From the NCBI GenBank assembly GCA_948567375.1, contig OX419760.1, forward strand, positions 8,680,001 to 8,744,000: a stretch of DNA of 64,000 nucleotides, in the 5' to 3' direction. The translations under genes were made by a program, and so were the position numbers. The notes under the pieces were generated by a model. The model did no database searches and had not been told where the DNA came from. It saw only the letters and a list, made by a program, of their open reading frames with translations. The DNA is from Lunularia cruciata (taxonomy: Eukaryota; Streptophyta; Marchantiopsida; Lunulariales; Lunulariaceae). Positions 36,473 through 47,288 of the stretch are shown one piece after another. Positions within the stretch are counted from its first letter, which is position 1. Each line of letters begins with the position of its first letter.

Positions 36473-37009
36473 CTATCTATTGCTTGTGTAGAACAGGTTA
36501 TCCTCTTTAATAATCATCGTTGTCTCGTGGGGATGAATTGCCATTTCATTTTCCATGATTATAAACTTTTTACTTCCTTTCCAGATTATCTTGTACAGTC
36601 CCATGAAGAGATTCTCGTAAGATATCATAGTGGAGCCTCTTTGTTTCTTCTCTGCTTCGGCTGCCTGTTTCTTTCTCCTCCTCGTTCTTTCCTTTTGGGC
36701 TACGCTGGCCTTTTCTCCGGATACCCTGCTTACCGTGCTTTCCAGGTGCGTCTTGGCCTGCCTGCCTCCCCAGCTGTGTCTTTTGCCGGGCGTTCTTCGA
36801 CTCCTCTTGGACCTTGCCTTCTTTGGCCGGCCTTTGCTTACAAAGTCCATGCACTGCCCTTGCCGGGAAATGTTTGTAGAACGTTGATTGTTTCCCAGAG
36901 CTGCGCAAGACCTCCAATTGTGTCGGTATAAATAAAGTCTCCCATACAGACGGAAGTGAGACACGCCCTTGCTGTTCCGGCATGGAGGTACCGCGCGGAC
37001 ATGCGGCAT
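36473..37009 (-). CDS. Hypothetical basic protein, doubtful
   Basis: A 178-codon frame opens at the first in-frame ATG (37,007-37,009). It is rich in Arg/Lys in its middle (for example KGRPKKARSKRSRRT), which resembles a nuclear-localisation type segment, and it has no recognised domain. It lies upstream of and divergent from C53, about 350 bp away. Other frames of the same segment are also open on both strands, which weakens the case. It could be chance coding potential in a GC-richer promoter region. Confidence 0.18.
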   Translation of the reverse strand: MPHVRAVPPCRNSKGVSHFRLYGRLYLYRHNWRSCAALGNNQRSTNISRQGQCMDFVSKGRPKKARSKRSRRTPGKRHSWGGRQAKTHLESTVSRVSGEKASVAQKERTRRRKKQAAEAEKKQRGSTMISYENLFMGLYKIIWKGSKKFIIMENEMAIHPHETTMIIKEDNLFYTSNR

Positions 37010-37358
37010 TTGATTGATGTTGACCGTCGAGAAATTGACTGTCTCCAGGATTACTTCAGGGACCGAGAAATCCAACAGGAAAGTTACGGTACACGCTATT
37101 GCGGCTTTTCTCGACAAAAGTGCAACAGGGCTTAAGAGGTCTAGTGCCAGATCGCAAACCCTTGTAATCAGAGAAGCATCAGGAAGTAAATAACTCGCTG
37201 GTTTATGACCAGCGATTCAAGACGATTCAACCATAGAGATGTGAGCGACAGATATCGTAAAAGAGTGACCACTGCGCGGTATCTTGTACATACACGGCAG
37301 GTCTGCCATTATTAATCGGCAGGCGATTTGCAGGGGAAGTCTCCTTCCATCGAGCACC

Positions 37359-40300
37359 ATGCAGGAGCAGGGGGTAGACCCTGTGCAGTCCCTTCCGATT
37401 GACATCAGCTACTCAAAACTTGCTGGTGAGCTTAATCTTTAGAAACTGATTGAACTATTTGCAAGACATGCATGAACATCTAAAATGCATACTCTCGTTA
37501 AATCAATGTAAATCAAACTGCGCTTGGTTTATATAGATTAATTTCTTCGGTGTAATTTCCCCGACTATAGTAATTTGCGCCATACACGAATAGTTTATTT
37601 AGGTGCAATCTCATTTCTTCCTAGGTGACGGGAGCTTTGAATTTCGAAAAGATGGAAGCATCTATTTGTGTATCCTGAACAAATCTTTAGAACTGGCAAT
37701 TCGCGTACAAGTCTTCCTCTCTTACATATACATTAGGTTTAGGGCGATATTTTTCGAAATATGAATGCTGATTGTGTAATCTCCACTAGATTGGCTGGTG
37801 GATCGCAGAAAGATCCCTCCAGATTGGCGGAAGAAGTTGGCAAGCGTTCAAGCACGGGTCAGGACAGCTATCTCCACTTTGCCACGCAACTTGGATCCCT
37901 GGTTTCTCCATCTTGACGCAGATGGTTAGTTACGTTGCTTTATTGGAACTTTTGGACTGAAAATTTAAAACTATTTCAAAGTTTTAATGTGACATGAGCG
38001 GTATTGTTGAGTCGACTATGTTTTGGACTAGTGATTGGAACATCTCTCAATCTGACTTGAAATTTCTGCCGAATTGCTTGACCTGACTTCCACAGAATTA
38101 TGGTACCACTGTTCCGCGCACTGATATCTCTGCAAATTGCTTGCCTGTTATCATAATTGTTTTCAGAAGTAATACTGCGTTGTCACCAAAGTCCTCTGGT
38201 GCTTTGAGATTCATAGTCACGATCTAGCTTTCAACCTAGCTTAAGGTACAAACCTAGATGTCTCGCTTACACATTCAGTTTCTGGGAGAATAATAACGTC
38301 GCAACCACTGTAGTATAGTGTGACCTTGTCTCTTAGTATTGTCGTCAATGAAGTCTGGTGCCATGGTTAATTAACTTCATACGTTCCAATGATGGTTTTG
38401 ATTGCACCTAAATGCAGGGGTTGGATATTTGGAGGCTAAGCGTATCAGGGATGTTCTTCTTGCTGCATCCCCTGATTCCCGTAACTTTCTGGGGAGGGCT
38501 ACTGGAGCAGCGGTATTTTTCGCTGACTGTGATTTCGTCAAGCACCATAAATTCGTTTTGAATGTTTTCCACTCAAAGCGGCCATTACATATACATATGC
38601 AAAGCAGTTACATTGTTTACAACGGGTTCTGTATTTCATTACACCAATATTCTACTCGCTCTGTCACGCTTCGCTCCAACCCAGCCAAGTTACCATCCAC
38701 TCCTCTCCCACTTCGCTCCACCCCACGCATCTTACGAATGGGTCTTCCTACGCGCTGTGTTATTCTTCTCTGCTTTCAATCTCAGATTTTCCTCTGTTGC
38801 TGTTCGAAAATGTTGTCTCTTTCTTCTTACATGATGTATATTAGTTCCAGGTGCTGCTTAAGAAATGTTTCAATTTCCGTCCCTGCTCTGTGTCACGTTC
38901 GTTTGTCTTGTACGTTCATGCTTGCATATCATATGCACGTTCTCAGTTCCCTACTAACTGGGTTCTGGATCTCCCGTTCTTCGAACGACTTCTGCTTCCG
39001 TTGCTCAAATATGCTACTCGCTTGATGATTCTCCCGTGCTTTCAATTTCAGATGCTTACTCTGTCGTTGTTCCAAAAGGTTGTCTTTTTTCTCTTATATA
39101 TACTAGTTCACTGCAGGTGCTACTTATGAAATGTATCAAATTTCCATTCCTGCTTTCTATCACTTCCGCTTATCATTCGCCATGTATTTCCTTGCTTACA
39201 TTAACTTCAATTTCATCCAATTTGCACACGTTCGTGCTTGCATTTCATATGCACTTCATATCCGTGTTCTTGGCTCCCTACTAAGTGGGTTCTCGATCCC
39301 CCGTTCTTTGAACGGCTTCTGCTCCCATTGCTCAAATATAGTTAGCAGTTATAATGTATATCACAATGCTGTTGCAATGTGTTGATGCAGGGTGAGTGGG
39401 ACGCGATAGTGTCAGCATATGAAAAAGATTCTCTTTATCTCGGGGAAGCTGCACAAATAATGGTCCAGAACACCAATTATGATATGTAAGTTGCCCCTTG
39501 TTCATAAACAAGAGCGAGGTAATTATACTCCAGTGAGTAGAACGTTAACTAACATTGACTTTGACCCAATTTTTCATCATGAAGTGTGACATCTTATCAG
39601 CTTGCTAAGTTTGACTATGTCTACTTGGTTGGCTTGGTTGTACTTGTAGCCCAGATCTGAAGAGGCAGGTTGTCAAGTTGCAACACCTCGTGACAGACTC
39701 AGAGCGCAAAGAAGCTGAAGTGAAACGAAGCGCCGCACAATCAGCTATTAAATATCAACAAGCGTGCCAGGAATTGGGAGTTCCAGTAAGTTCCCTGCAG
39801 GAAAATTCAATTTTGCTGTCATTATGACGGTGTTTTGTCAATATTGCGTGTAGACCAATTTGTCCTGATTTCTGCGAAGAATGATTGTCACATCTAAAGA
39901 AAGAGTGATGGCAGGGTGTCAACGTCAGGGCAGAATTAATGTCTCTGGGAAAGACACTTCCAACCATATTTGGGGATGTTGTCGAGGGGCTATGTAGCGG
40001 TATGGTAGGGAGTGCCCTGGACTACTATCAGGCCTTCACCAATTATGCACATTCGGGAGAGAAGGTGAGTTTGATTCTGCTGTTGCGCCTTAGCAGCTCG
40101 TTTTTCACTGGACTTGTAAGATGGCCACTAAAAGTTCGTGTTAGAACGTTAAACTCTATGAGAGATCCCTGACTGCCAAGATGCAAACTTCTGCGTGAAT
40201 GGATTTAAAAGTTCATGAGAGCTACTAGTTAAGTGGACTTTAAAGAAGAAAGAAAGCACCTTATGTGTTTGCTGTGACACCCTTCACTGGACTGGTTGTG

Positions 40301-41979
40301 CTCTCTTATAGGATGTGTCCAGACTTGTACTCCCAACTCTGAAAGAACTCCGCGACAATCCTCCTGACGTTCATGCCTCAGTGGACCTCAACCCCAAGGT
40401 TTTGCACCAAACTGAAGAGAAAGAAAAACTAGAGACTGTGAATCAACCCGATATGTTCACGACCGAGATTGACTGGGGAATAGACACAACAAATGACGCT
40501 GAAGCCGACGTCCCAGTCGATATTGATTGGAATATTGGTGCTGTTGAGCCAGAAGTAGACGAGGCCGGCAATGAAGGGGAAACCGAGGGTGCCATGGTGG
40601 AGTATATTCAGTCAACTCCTGGGATCAGCTGGGATATAGAAGTACCCGACGGGAATGCCACAGAGATAAATTGGGACATCGATGTTGAAGAAGATGGTTT
40701 GGTTTCCTCGACAGATGTTCCGCCAACCGCAGATCAGACACCAAATGCTGCGTGGTCCGATCTGGAGTACGGTGCCGGAGAGGAAGTCGGACAGACAACT
40801 AGCCTTGCGGAGACTGAGTATAGAAACAGGTTGCTCGATGATCTTTTTGAGGTAACGTAGACTGTCTAAGCACGACCGAAAGCAAATTGGCTTCCTTGTG
40901 GTAATTAGCTTGCTTCTCTTTTCTAATGAACGTTGATGAGATTCTGATAGAAACTAATTTGTCCTGACTAAGTTTTTGTAGAGCAGGTGTTACCACAGAC
41001 TGAATGCAACCTATGTCGACAGCATATGTTGCGGAGATAGTTTCTTGGTGATTTCTAATAGTTCCTTTTGTCATTTCTCCTGATAGCTTAAAGCGTTTTT
41101 GAAGCAAAGGCTGGAGGAAATTGGGAGTGAAGATACAGCAGCTTTGCAAAATCAAGTACAAGCTGTTGCCCCGTCCTCCATCCCACAGCATGGCTCCGAA
41201 TCATTGATGACAATGGTGTCAAGTATCGCTCAGGTCCTCAATTTGCTCACTAATCGGAAGACACGCGATTTAATTCTTATTTCAACTTCTATGCGGTAAG
41301 ATAATCAATCCTACTTTCTTGTATCAAGCAAATCTTGGCATTGGAGTTGTTCCTGAGACATTTATTGCAAAAGATACTTAAAGTTGGAGATGATGGAGAT
41401 TTCTGCGATCTTAACGTGTGATGGAATGGTGTTCCATGTTGATTTTAGTTACCTAGAAAGACTGGAGGCTTCACTGGTCCAGAAGAAAGAAAACGAGTCA
41501 AAGCTCCAGCAAACCATGAGAGACTTAAGTAACAAGAGACTTGAGCTACGGAACAATTTGACCATGATTTGGCCCAAACAGGTAGGGATACTATTCACGT
41601 GGATCTAGCCCCTACCTTCACGTTCTCAACTTCAACTGATCTGATGACAACCTTTCATGCTGCTAGAAAGTTCATATGTATTTGATTTAGGGTTCTAGTA
41701 TTAGCCGGCTCTTCTCGTGTCAGCTTCCCGGGGATGCCAGGGTTTTCCGGACGAAAACCTCAGTCCTAGTGATCGAAGTGTACATCTATCGTTGGAAACA
41801 CTCCTACGTGAAGCGATCTGATGTTGACTTCAAATTGCTGTTGTGATTGTGAGCAGGAGGCAGTTGTGGAGCGAACAAGGTCGATTAAGCAGCTTGTTGA
41901 GAAAACTCTATCCACGCAGTATAATGGTCGGAAGGTCAACATCATAGGAGAAATCAATACAGCATTGGGTAACGTGTAG
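37359..41979 (+). CDS. CDK5RAP3: C53/CDK5RAP3 (LZAP) homologue, ten exons
   Basis: C53 is the UFM1-ligase-associated adaptor and receptor that couples ribosome stalling at the ER to ER-phagy. It works with UFL1 and DDRGK1 and binds ATG8. Exons by GT-AG sites: 37359-37425, 37790-37924, 38418-38512, 39391-39485, 39650-39785, 39915-40064, 40312-40851, 41087-41295, 41449-41581, 41857-41979. Phases join without a stop and give 560 codons, close to the plant family length. Conserved landmarks are [24 protein letters not shown] and [12 protein letters not shown] (N-terminal part), [12 protein letters not shown], and IWPKQ near the C terminus. The disordered region in exon 7 carries IDWG (279-282), IDWN (297-300), ISWD (331-334) and INWD (345-348), like the shuffled ATG8-interacting motifs of C53. 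The gene appears intact. SEC13 follows about 1.95 kb downstream on the same strand. Confidence 0.95.
38750..39350 (+). repeat. Imperfect tandem duplication inside C53 intron 3
   Basis: Intron 3 (38,513-39,390) is the longest intron, and two diverged copies of about 265-325 bp make up most of it. Shared anchors are GCTTTCAAT (38,772 and 39,038), TCCCTACTAA and TTGCTCAAATAT (39,001 and about 39,328). No coding role is seen; splice sites remain outside the duplicated part. Confidence 0.75.
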
Positions 41980-42942
41980 TGTACTTTGATCTTGAATTTG
42001 TTCGCAGCATCATGTTTTGAGCAGCTTTCTCTCCCAAACATCCTAGTTCGTTGTTTGGTGAAACCTCTGCTCATGAACTTTTCATATCAACAAATTTAAA
42101 TTCAACACATCAACCATTTTCGAGCATTCAGTCGAAGTATCTGCTGCTTTGAGTTCTTTCCTTATGGTCTTTAGCCGGGTTTTTTGGTCGCCAAGCATTG
42201 AAACAGCTATCATGATCACGGAAGTGCAGTGAGAGACAAAATTGACTTGCTCTAGGATGATTTTCTCCGGGTATGCTGCTTGAGTCGTCGACGGATTCAA
42301 CTCTAGTGCGATTTATAGAGATGCCCTTCTCAAACGCAGTCAGAGTTTGTTTCTTCTGCAAGTAACTCAATAAGCTGCCAACTCTCGACACCAAGAACGT
42401 CGGGCCACCATAAATACAGTGGTAGTGGGTAGGCCGACATGTCTGTTTGAGCGCTAGTTACTGATCGACCCACTTATCCTCATTGTGCGAGATCAGCTTG
42501 AGTAGCAACTCTTGTATTAGGTACTAGAGGGGCTACAAGAATCATCCATCGTCTAGATTGCAATTTCTAAATTCCGTCGCGCTGTGGTCTATCTATACTA
42601 TCCTGCATCTATCTGCTTGTATCTTGTGTCCGACTTGGAAGTTCAGCACACGTAAGGTGCTCTCTGCATGAGGAACCCAGCATACGGATATCCGCAGAGG
42701 TAATTCCTGGACGAGACATGCAGTCCAGACTTGAACAGGAAATTCAACATCTTCAAGGACTACACATCCTACTGAAGCCTAGGAAATGATTTCCTCGAGG
42801 ACAGATTCCCATCTTCTGTTCACACGGGGTCTCCGAAAGAGAGCCAATGGATTTAATCTTGGTGAGATAAGTCCTGATGAATCAAGACAGATAAATCTTC
42901 TTTTGTTCAAGCTGTAGTCATATATCCTAAACCGTGACGAGT

Positions 42943-42973
42943 AGAATAGGTTGAATTATTCTCAACCTATTCT
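42943..42973. repeat. 12-bp perfect inverted repeat, 7-nt loop
   Basis: AGAATAGGTTGA at 42,943-42,954 is matched by its reverse complement at 42,962-42,973. It lies about 1 kb downstream of the C53 stop codon, so it could be a hairpin in an extended 3' transcript or simply intergenic. Confidence 0.75.
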
Positions 42974-43399
42974 CTTCAATATATTCCACCTTCGTTACAC
43001 ATTAAAGAGAACTCATCTTCAAAGCCTGTTAAAAATCAGGAGAATTCGTTGGCTATTCAATTCGGATATAACAACTCTGGATTGCATCCTTTATCACTCA
43101 ACAAATGTTCATTATGTATTTAGCGATTGAGTTTCAAAGTTTATGTTTTTTATGTGGTCGCAGCATCAAGAAGAGAATTCTGAATTCTCCACAGCAGCGT
43201 ACGGAACGCGTTCAGACTCGTTGCTCATCTAGACGTTTACTTTTTCTAAATATGATGGGAATGCAACCATTTCGATAGAAGAAGAGTGTGTGCTACTCGA
43301 TAGAAGAGAAGCGAGTAAAAAGAAATAGAGACTAGTTCGGCTCATAAATCTGGACCCCGAATCAATTCAGATTAATAATTTTTGTCTACTGCAGCAGTC

Positions 43400-43430
43400 T
43401 TAACTCTCTTAACTCTCTTAACTCTCTTCG
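43400..43430. repeat. TTAACTCTC tandem repeat, about three units
   Basis: Three consecutive copies of a 9-bp unit lie about 500 bp upstream of SEC13. Confidence 0.75.
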
Positions 43431-43874
43431 TCCCCATACCCACAATTTGATTTATAATAGCGTTTGGAACCTTTTTAATATCCACTAAAACGGAGTTCGT
43501 TCCTTAAAAATTACGTTTCACAGTCATGACGTGATTGCAACTTCTTACTCTAGTTGAGAAAGACGGTCCGTAGTTCCTCAGGGCTAGACACGTTTCTGAT
43601 TTGGAAATATGCGGCAGCGACGAGAAGCGGCCGTCCGGCTATGTTGACGGAACGTGCCGGATCTTGTCAACGAAGTGAATTCACAGGCGTCCACATTTTG
43701 ACGAGGAAAACTCGAAGTGCCTTGCTGCTTACCTTGCATTTTTGCTTGTTTTCTGTCCTGCTGCATTAAGTGCTCGAGTTCGTCGTCTGGCTCAATCTGG
43801 GGAAGAAATCCTCTGCCCGCGCCTTGAAGGGAGGGAAGGGAAGGGAGAGACCTCCTGCCGTCCGGAGCGAGTGA

Positions 43875-43913
43875 ATGACCGCAACGATTGATAGATTCGA
43901 TCGAAGGATTTGA
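43875..43913 (+). promoter_or_regulatory. Short upstream open reading frame of SEC13
   Basis: An ATG at 43,875 opens a 12-codon frame that stops at 43,911-43,913, 19 nt before the SEC13 start and in another frame. If the transcript begins upstream of it, it could lower translation of SEC13. Transcript start is not known from the sequence. Confidence 0.45.
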
Positions 43914-43932
43914 AGAAGCAGGGGAAGGGAAG

Positions 43933-44847
43933 ATGACAGCGGGTACAGGAGTCCAAACGGTGGAATCGGGCCACCAGGATGTGGTCCACGATGTGCAGAT
44001 GGATTATTACGGGAAGAGACTGGCATCTAGCTCTTCTGATCGGTCTATCAAGCTGTTCGCAGTGACAGGGGGATCAGATCCGCCGGCAGCATTATGCACT
44101 TTGACAGGTCATGACGGGCCCGTGTGGGAAGTCGGGTGGGCGCACCCGAAGTTTGGATCGATATTAGCGTCGTGTTCTTACGATCGGAAGGTAATCATTT
44201 GGAAGGAGGGAGCAGAGAATGAGTGGTCTCAGGCACAGGTATTTTCAGAGCATGAAGCGTCCGTGAACAGCATTTCTTGGGCCCCGCATGAGTTCGGTTT
44301 GGTGTTGGCAGCCGGATCTTCCGACGGGACCATTTCGGTGTTTACTCACAAGGCGGACGGGACATGGGAGAAAAGTAAGATTGAGCAGGCCCATCCAGTT
44401 GGTGTTACCTCCGTTTCTTGGGCCCCGTCTTCAGCTCCAGGTTCTCTGGTTGGTGAGAATCCTGGACTAGTGCAGAAGCTCGCTTCCGGTGGTTGTGACA
44501 ACACAGTAAAGGTATGGAAGTGTAATGATGGGCACTGGCGTTTAGATTGTTTCCCTCCACTCTCGAAACACAAGGACTGGGTTAGAGATGTTGCCTGGGC
44601 TCCTAATCTAGGGTTGCCTAAGAGCACCATAGCGAGTGCTTCCCAAGACGGAACTGTGGTGATATGGACTCAAGGAAAGGAAGGGGATCAATGGGAAGGC
44701 AAGGTGTTAAATGATTTCCAAACGCCGGTTTGGAGAGTGAGCTGGTCTCTTACTGGGAATATTTTGGCTGCTGCCGACGCGAATAACAGGGTAACCTTGT
44801 GGAAGGAAGCTGTCGATGGAGAGTGGTCGCAGGTTTCTACGGTGTAA
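43933..44847 (+). CDS. SEC13: SEC13 beta-propeller protein, single exon
   Basis: SEC13 is a WD40 protein of the COPII outer coat, where it pairs with SEC31, and of the Nup107-160 nuclear-pore complex. The frame gives 304 residues, the usual SEC13 length, with six WD-type blades. Blade ends are seen at SDRSIKLF, SYDRKVIIW, SSDGTISVF, GGCDNTVKVW, SQDGTVVIW and ANNRVTLW. The strongly conserved HDVQMDYYGKRLAS (about 19-32), GPVWEVGWAHPKFGS, HPVGVTSVSWAP and KDWVRDVAWAPNLGLPKSTIAS are present. The start is the first in-frame ATG (43,933); the frame is open a little upstream but only with a TTG. No intron is needed, and the gene looks intact. Loss of introns could reflect an ancient retrocopy or the lineage's normal structure. 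Confidence 0.97.
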   Translation: MTAGTGVQTVESGHQDVVHDVQMDYYGKRLASSSSDRSIKLFAVTGGSDPPAALCTLTGHDGPVWEVGWAHPKFGSILASCSYDRKVIIWKEGAENEWSQAQVFSEHEASVNSISWAPHEFGLVLAAGSSDGTISVFTHKADGTWEKSKIEQAHPVGVTSVSWAPSSAPGSLVGENPGLVQKLASGGCDNTVKVWKCNDGHWRLDCFPPLSKHKDWVRDVAWAPNLGLPKSTIASASQDGTVVIWTQGKEGDQWEGKVLNDFQTPVWRVSWSLTGNILAAADANNRVTLWKEAVDGEWSQVSTV

Positions 44848-47288
44848 CCGGTGAGTCCAGACATGCTAGAATTTATTCATCTCCCTCGATTTAGTTTCAG
44901 GTCAATTAGTTTACGAGAAGGCCAGTGCTCGCCACCAAATTTTCCGTCTTCCAATTGCACTAGATTAGCACGTTGATAAGTAGCTTTAAGCCGACTTGCT
45001 TGCTTCATCGAGCCTTGAGCCCTATCATTCACGAGGTTCAAGTTACGGAGGGAACTTAGTTGGTAAACTCTGTGACATTTGCCGGTTGTCCTGAACAATT
45101 TCCGCCTGTATTGTTTTGTTGCTTTTCGTGTAAATGAATTGAATTAGGGTAAGTGGTCTTTAATCTGCCGGCGGTCTTCGTATGCCTCTTCTTCTATCTG
45201 CTGTCTGTTCACAATTCTTGTTCTTGAAGTCAGGTCATGATAATCCACACCAAGCACATGATGAAACATTCGTCAAATAAACATATGTTCGTGAAACAAA
45301 TGATCAAAAGGTCAACCAAAGATCAATTTCCATGGCAATGATGAGTTAGCGGGCCGAATAGATCCATGCATGTTCTTTCCTTCTACTCAAATTACTTGTC
45401 TGTGGAAGCAGTCGTGCTCTTAAAGGGCGTTTGACAGCCTCACGGAAGAGATTGACAGAAAGCAACTCTGAAGACTCCACAGATGTTGCAACCATATCTC
45501 TGTAGATAGTGTTGGATCCAATAAGCAGTAGATAGGAGAAGGTGAATTCCTTACCATATCCAGGAGTCCCCTCCCATTCCCTAGATAAGCATAAGGAGGT
45601 CCACGGAAAAAAATTGATTTTGCTTTTTTCTCCTTTTCTTAAACAGTACATAGCGTCAGGCAGATCTGCAAGGGCATTCGTGACGCCTTTCCGCAACACG
45701 AGATAGAGCTCTAAATTTATAGAGTCTATCGTGTCGGTTTTCCAGATCTATTCTTGATGTTATTTAACCTTATGAATGCGTTGGTCATAATAGAAGCTGG
45801 AGATTTCAAATTACAGGATGCTCCTGGTGGCAAGCACAAGAGCTTGTGCCTCGCTCGAAAGCCACTCAGCTGGCCACTCAGTTGCATTGCAGCCCGTCGT
45901 TGTTTTCCACCGCTCTGGTGGTAAGCTTGAACACTCTTTACTTGTTACTGGAAGAGACTTCACATATCCATTCTTTGTGTTATGTGTTGACTAATTTAGA
46001 GCAACTGTCAGTCTCGCCTATTGGATGTCGTGACATCAACATCTCAGAGAAAGACATCTTGATCAACCATGAACGCAAGTTGATCATAACCTTCAAGTGG
46101 AGGGCGATTCTATTCTTTCGGGTGCAGAACAATTCCATCTCATTACGAAGGAGCGAGATCATGGAAACGGATACGAATCAACTGCTCAGAGTAGTTAATC
46201 CGACTACTCCACATCGGAAACGAGGCTCGAGATTGAGACTCCAGCCGATTCTAGCCAAGCGCTCAACATAATCAACACTTCAAACACTTTTCTTTTTTGT
46301 TTTGACGTCCATAGCCTTTGATTAGAAATCAAGAGAAAGGATCCGTTGTTTTGTACGTTCGTTCTCTTCCCAAGACGCAGAATAATTTCCTCCGTGGGTT
46401 CCTTAATGCGCACCACCGGAGTGGTGCTGAAGTTTCTTGGATTATTACTGTCTAACACAGTTGATTCTGCGCGCAGCTTGTCTTGATAAAAGAATTTTAT
46501 GCGGGTATCATTTCAGCATTTGACTCAGTTTTCTTATATGTTCATTGTTAATCTCCCTCACACCGGTAGCTCATCGTCTCCTTTGCACAAAAACCTTTCG
46601 AGTTCGTAGTTTGCCTATTTCTTGTTTAGTTTTCCACACCCTCAAGGGTAAAAGACTACTCTCGGTGCCCAAATTTGAAAGATTGCAGGACGAAGTTGTT
46701 ATTGCTAAAGTTGGTGCACATGAAAATGTGGAAGGACGTTTGCCATCTCTCAAGTTTATAAGGAGTAAAAAGGTCTAAATTCACGCAATTCTTGATATCC
46801 TTGATTCTTCAATATATATATGTATGATTATTCTAGAACTTGGGTGTGAATTAGCAAGACTTCGATCCATATGAAAGAAAATGGAATTAATCCCACTTTG
46901 AATGCAGGATTATAACTCATACTAAAACTCAAACAGTCTAGGGCCATATATCATACAATTTTCATGTAAACAGGATGCCCTTCTTTACACAGTCGGTTGA
47001 TTGTTGATTGTTGATTACACAGGTTCGTTGATTGTTGAAGCTGAAAACCAAACGGGTGTATAATCGACCATAATCATGGAAATTAAATCGAAACCGTTTT
47101 TCGAGTGCGAGGTCCTACTCTTGTAAAGTTCAACTCACAAGGATCGATACAAAGTTTAATCTTTCAATTGGAAGCCGGAACCGAACTCATGTAAAACCCA
47201 ACTTCTTCATAATACCGATACCATTGGGGCTTAGGCCCATTTTACCTTTTATGTCACATTCTTGCAAGGCTTGATGGGATCTTTCTTG
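44848..47288. other. SEC13 3' flank and intergenic DNA
   Basis: Composition stays near that of the gene island until about 46,800. Small open frames occur on both strands (for example 45,346-45,651 minus and 45,846-46,271 plus), but none shows a known domain or a convincing gene structure. Confidence 0.5.

Larger units (their letters stand above)
41980..43874. other. C53 3' flank and SEC13 promoter region
   Basis: No open frame with a recognisable domain. It holds a 12-bp inverted repeat at 42,943-42,973 and a short TTAACTCTC tandem repeat at about 43,400-43,430. The last few hundred bases before SEC13 are GC-richer and should contain its promoter and leader; no TATA box is obvious. Confidence 0.5.

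Noticed and set aside
36527-36931. Plus-strand open frame upstream of C53
   Set aside because: No domain and no splice connection to the well-supported first exon at 37,359.
38402-39025. Long open frame running through C53 exon 3 into intron 3
   Set aside because: Only its first part, to 38,512, matches C53. The GT donor at 38,513 and the match of the next exon at 39,391 show that the rest is intron.
43888-43932. N-terminal extension of SEC13 by 15 codons
   Set aside because: The extension would begin at TTG. The first in-frame ATG is 43,933, and it gives the normal SEC13 length.
45346-45651. Open frame of about 101 codons on the minus strand downstream of SEC13
   Set aside because: No known domain, no convincing start context and no supporting gene structure; length is within chance for this composition.
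45846-46271. Open frame of about 140 codons on the plus strand
   Set aside because: It opens with GTG rather than ATG, has no recognisable domain and overlaps other open frames.
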